From contig CALLKF010000038.1 in the NCBI GenBank assembly GCA_938008535.1, forward strand, positions 1 to 55,400: a stretch of 55,400 bases of DNA. The letters run 5' to 3'. This stretch comes from an uncultured Saprospirales bacterium (GTDB lineage: Bacteria > Bacteroidota > Bacteroidia > Chitinophagales > JADIYW01). The notes beneath the pieces were generated by a model that did not search any database, was not told the origin of the DNA, and worked only from the letters and a program-made list of their open reading frames with translations. This document shows positions 52,706-55,400 of this stretch, piece by piece (within the stretch, counting starts at the first letter, position 1; each line of letters begins with the position of its first letter). The position numbers and the translations under genes are program-made.

Positions 52706-54022
52706 ATGTCAAATATCACCCGACAAGAACGTAACAATCTGTCCGCTATTGCCGAAAAAGTGCGCAACCATCATCCGCTCACGCCAACCGATGTCGAAAC
52801 TATACTTTCTTTTGAATTGAATGACAAAGAACATTCTGCTTTTAAAATACTTTCTACTATTGCGTTGCCGCTTGCGCTTTTACTAGGCTATAGCATGGCC
52901 GCTTATCCTGATTTTTTTGCAAAACTGGTAAGTAATTTTCCATCGTGGACAAATCTTTCTGATAACCAATTATTAGGCGTCGATTATCTATGGAATATTT
53001 TGGCGTATAAAGTAAATAAGGTCAATTTCATTTATCATATTCCTAATATCGTTTTGCATTCGTTTGGAATTTTAGGCGTAAAAAAACTGACTGACTATAT
53101 AAGAAGCAAATCGTGGCTCGATAAGGTATTAGATGCGAAGAAAACAGTGCTGTTAAATGTGGAGGCTGGTACCCAAAAATATGAACTGAAACAAGGACAC
53201 AGTATTTTATTTGTCGGCAACGGCGATTTTGTGGCGCATCACTACGATTCAGTGACGAGCAACGACGAAACCATAACGATTGCTGCATCTAAACCTATAT
53301 ATACTAATGTTTGGATTAAATATGAAATTGGTTCGCCGTTTACAGCGTTCAAAGAAATTTTAGAATTAGCCAATGCAGGCAATTGCGGCGAAATCGTGTT
53401 CTTTCCGGTAACCGATCAGCATTTGTTTTTGCCTGGCGAAACTGATTATGATATTTCGGCTGATCGCTTAGAAGTAATCATTACGGCTATCCGCGACATA
53501 GAGCGCATCAATAACTGGAAAGAAAGCAAAGTAATTTTAGTAGGCGATAAGCAGCAAAAAAATGTGCTGCAAACCGAAACAAAAGAAGCCGTGCTGAATG
53601 ATACATTGGAAACGGTTTCGCTGCAGTCTATTCAGCAAAAGTTTACTCATGTATTTATTATAGATCCTACCGATCTGACGTGCGCTGAATTAATAAAGAA
53701 ATTTCCGGAACAACAGTTTTTATTCCGTTCGTCACTGCATGGCAGCGAAACGTATAAACACAGGTTTTATACACGCATGGAAGATGCCGGATATATAGAA
53801 AAACCAGACGTTGCAGCCAATGTAACTGTTGGTTATGATTTACTGGAAGAGCAGATACAACGCGAATCGTATCACACCGCGTTGCAGAATTATTTTCCTG
53901 TGGTACTAAGTAAAGGAGTGCTGGATGCCATTAAAAGACAGAAATTACCGGAAACCAATTTTATTTATGTGCCGGATCTGGTAATAAAACGCTTAAAAGA
54001 GATGACAAAAGACGTTTCTTAA
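52706..54022 (+). CDS. unknown membrane-anchored protein
   Basis: 438 aa; I recognise no family. Seen: a helical, charged N-terminus (MSNITRQERNNLSAIAEKV), two likely membrane segments (STIALPLALLLGYSMAA at about 49-66; IYHIPNIVLHSFGILGV at about 109-126), then a soluble part of about 300 residues with alternating beta-strand and helix segments. Within it, HSILFVGNGDFVAHHYDSV and KVILVGDKQQKN resemble Rossmann-type nucleotide- or NAD-binding strands, as in TrkA-like domains, but the Gly pattern is incomplete. It stands alone between a repeat locus and an rRNA operon, and looks somewhat less AT-rich than its neighbours. Confidence 0.75.
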   Translation: MSNITRQERNNLSAIAEKVRNHHPLTPTDVETILSFELNDKEHSAFKILSTIALPLALLLGYSMAAYPDFFAKLVSNFPSWTNLSDNQLLGVDYLWNILAYKVNKVNFIYHIPNIVLHSFGILGVKKLTDYIRSKSWLDKVLDAKKTVLLNVEAGTQKYELKQGHSILFVGNGDFVAHHYDSVTSNDETITIAASKPIYTNVWIKYEIGSPFTAFKEILELANAGNCGEIVFFPVTDQHLFLPGETDYDISADRLEVIITAIRDIERINNWKESKVILVGDKQQKNVLQTETKEAVLNDTLETVSLQSIQQKFTHVFIIDPTDLTCAELIKKFPEQQFLFRSSLHGSETYKHRFYTRMEDAGYIEKPDVAANVTVGYDLLEEQIQRESYHTALQNYFPVVLSKGVLDAIKRQKLPETNFIYVPDLVIKRLKEMTKDVS

Positions 54023-54630
54023 TTTTTTTTGGTAGAAAGAATAGGTATAAACGCATGTTTTTGTTGCCACAATCGCGCGGATTTAAATGCTGATTCTTGA
54101 TTTAATGAAGAAAGTTGCACATTTCTTGCCATTTCTCGTTCTTCAAATCACTTTTTCTCTCTGTTTTTTTATGATTTCTCAGGCGATTATGGTTCCAAAC
54201 TTCAAGTATTTTCGGCGATTTTTCCTTTTTTAGTATAATAAAAAGCAATAAAAAATGTCTTTCATTGGATTATTTTTATTTAAGTAAGATAGTTTAGGAT
54301 AAATGTTCGGTAGATATTCACCAATTAACTGCTATTTTTCAAAGGTATTTCAATTTTAGTGTAGTGTAAACAGCAAAAAATCAGGTATAAATATAATTAG
54401 TTGCTACAACAACTAACTCTCTGTTTTGTAAAACAATGTTTACTTGTAATTTATTGAAATACAATCTATTAAAGCAGTTTCCGCATTTACTGTCAAATAA
54501 ACTATGAAAGCAAATTTCCTATGTTAATAATGCTTCATTTCAAATCAACAATTATTTAAACTCGTCAAAGTATCAGTAAATACAAGTGTTTCGAGTGAAT
54601 AAGTATAAAAAAATAAAAAAAATAAAAAAA
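54023..54630. other. 600-bp AT-rich intergenic region, no gene recognised
   Basis: No open frame of convincing size, no RNA gene recognised. It holds only a small hairpin (TTAGTTG 54397-54403 with CAACTAA 54410-54416) and an A-rich tract at 54604-54631 just ahead of the first rRNA promoter, which may act as an UP-like element. Confidence 0.6.
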
Positions 54631-54634
54631 ATGC

Positions 54635-54664
54635 TTGACAATTAAATTCGGTTTGCTACCTTTG
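54635..54664 (+). promoter_or_regulatory. rRNA promoter P1
   Basis: TTG (54635-54637), 19 bp spacer, TACCTTTG (54657-54664). Preceded by an A-rich tract. Farthest of three tandem promoters from 16S. Confidence 0.7.
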
Positions 54665-54839
54665 CATCCGCTTTGAAAAACAGCTATACAGCTTCACTTC
54701 AAAACAAGTTCTTTCTTCTACTAAGCAAAATATTTATGAAGATTTTTTTTAAAAAATGTTTGCAAATTTAAAAAGAATGCATACCTTTGCATCCCGTTTG
54801 AAAAACAGCTGTTCAGCTTCACCTCAAAACAAGTTCTTT
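54661..54839 (+). repeat. duplicated rRNA promoter-leader module, period 125 bp
   Basis: A 54-bp block at 54661-54714 recurs at 54786-54839 with five mismatches. It runs from the -7 TTTGCATCC through GAAAAACAGCT and CAAAACAAG to AGTTCTTT. The AGTTCTTT motif, a boxA-like antitermination signal, recurs a third time at 54961-54968. Confidence 0.85.
54759..54789 (+). promoter_or_regulatory. rRNA promoter P2
   Basis: TTTG (54759-54762), 19 bp spacer, TACCTTTG (54782-54789), an exact match to the Bacteroidota consensus. Confidence 0.85.
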
Positions 54840-54889
54840 TTAACATCTGTAAATGTGCGAAAATAAATAAAAAGATATTTCCACAAATG

Positions 54890-54922
54890 TTTGCAAATAT
54901 GAAAAAGAATTCCTTATCTTTG
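54890..54922 (+). promoter_or_regulatory. rRNA promoter P3
   Basis: TTTG (54890-54893), 21 bp spacer, TATCTTTG (54915-54922). About 135 bp upstream of mature 16S. The GTTTGCAAAT start is shared with P2. Confidence 0.85.
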
Positions 54923-55056
54923 CGCTCCCTTAACGGGGCAACAAAATAAGAAAACAATTTAGTTCTTTGATTTATTGGGGAGCCATTATAGGTTCATTAA
55001 AACGAATAAACACATTCAAAAATTAATTTAAAACAAACTCGTACTAAAAGTACATT

Positions 55057-55400
<344 letters not shown>

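Overview
The window is an AT-rich stretch of a Bacteroidota chromosome, probably from an environmental member near Chitinophagales or Sphingobacteriales (rank uncertain). The evidence is type IX secretion (a PorZ homologue and two proteins with T9SS C-terminal sorting domains), a complete moxR/Bat aerotolerance-type operon, DUF3078, SprB-like repeats, -7 boxes of the form TAnnTTTG, and a 16S rRNA 5' end of Bacteroidota type. The window looks like one assembled contig: it opens with 27 bases of Illumina adapter and ends inside 16S rRNA, a usual assembly break point.

Layout. 1-6.8 kb: truncated AlkB-type alkane monooxygenase, an alkyltransferase-like DNA-repair protein, and the minus-strand run ileS - TraR/DksA-like - lspA. 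6.9-7.3 kb: a 21-bp heptad-coding repeat locus. 7.5-14 kb: porZ, a BON-LysM protein, a DUF2779 nuclease, an outer-membrane protein and murB. 14.2-20.2 kb: a LytS/LytTR-type two-component system followed by two secreted proteins sharing a C-terminal domain and a Kelch lipoprotein. 20.4-26.2 kb: a very large secreted M43-type metalloprotease, a CHAP amidase and a TPR protein. 26.2-34.8 kb: moxR - DUF58 - membrane protein - batA - batB - batC - batD - batE. 35-42.7 kb: envelope functions (DUF3078, DPP-IV-like S9 peptidase, M23 peptidase, sterol-desaturase-family hydroxylase, DivIC-like protein). 42.8-46.3 kb: tRNA-Leu, tig, clpP, clpX. 46.3-51.2 kb: a DUF4369-like protein, Mn-type SOD, a secreted PQQ-dehydrogenase-like protein and serC. 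51.2-52.6 kb: a decayed methyltransferase gene and a second heptad repeat locus. 52.7-55.4 kb: one unknown membrane protein, about 600 bp with no recognised gene, three tandem rRNA promoters and the start of 16S rRNA.

Most genes are housekeeping or envelope genes. I see no prophage, insertion sequence, CRISPR array or obvious defence island. The least ordinary signals are: (i) two loci 45 kb apart, each with 21-bp heptad-coding repeats in opposed orientation; (ii) a trigger factor that appears to lack its PPIase-like domain; (iii) a 27-bp hairpin between tRNA-Leu and tig whose G.U pairs favour the plus-strand RNA; (iv) a duplicated rRNA promoter/leader module; (v) short degenerate repeats that have entered coding sequence, including the IleS editing region and two signal peptides; and (vi) a DUF2779 protein with both a Cas4-like nuclease signature and a DEDD exonuclease-like signature.
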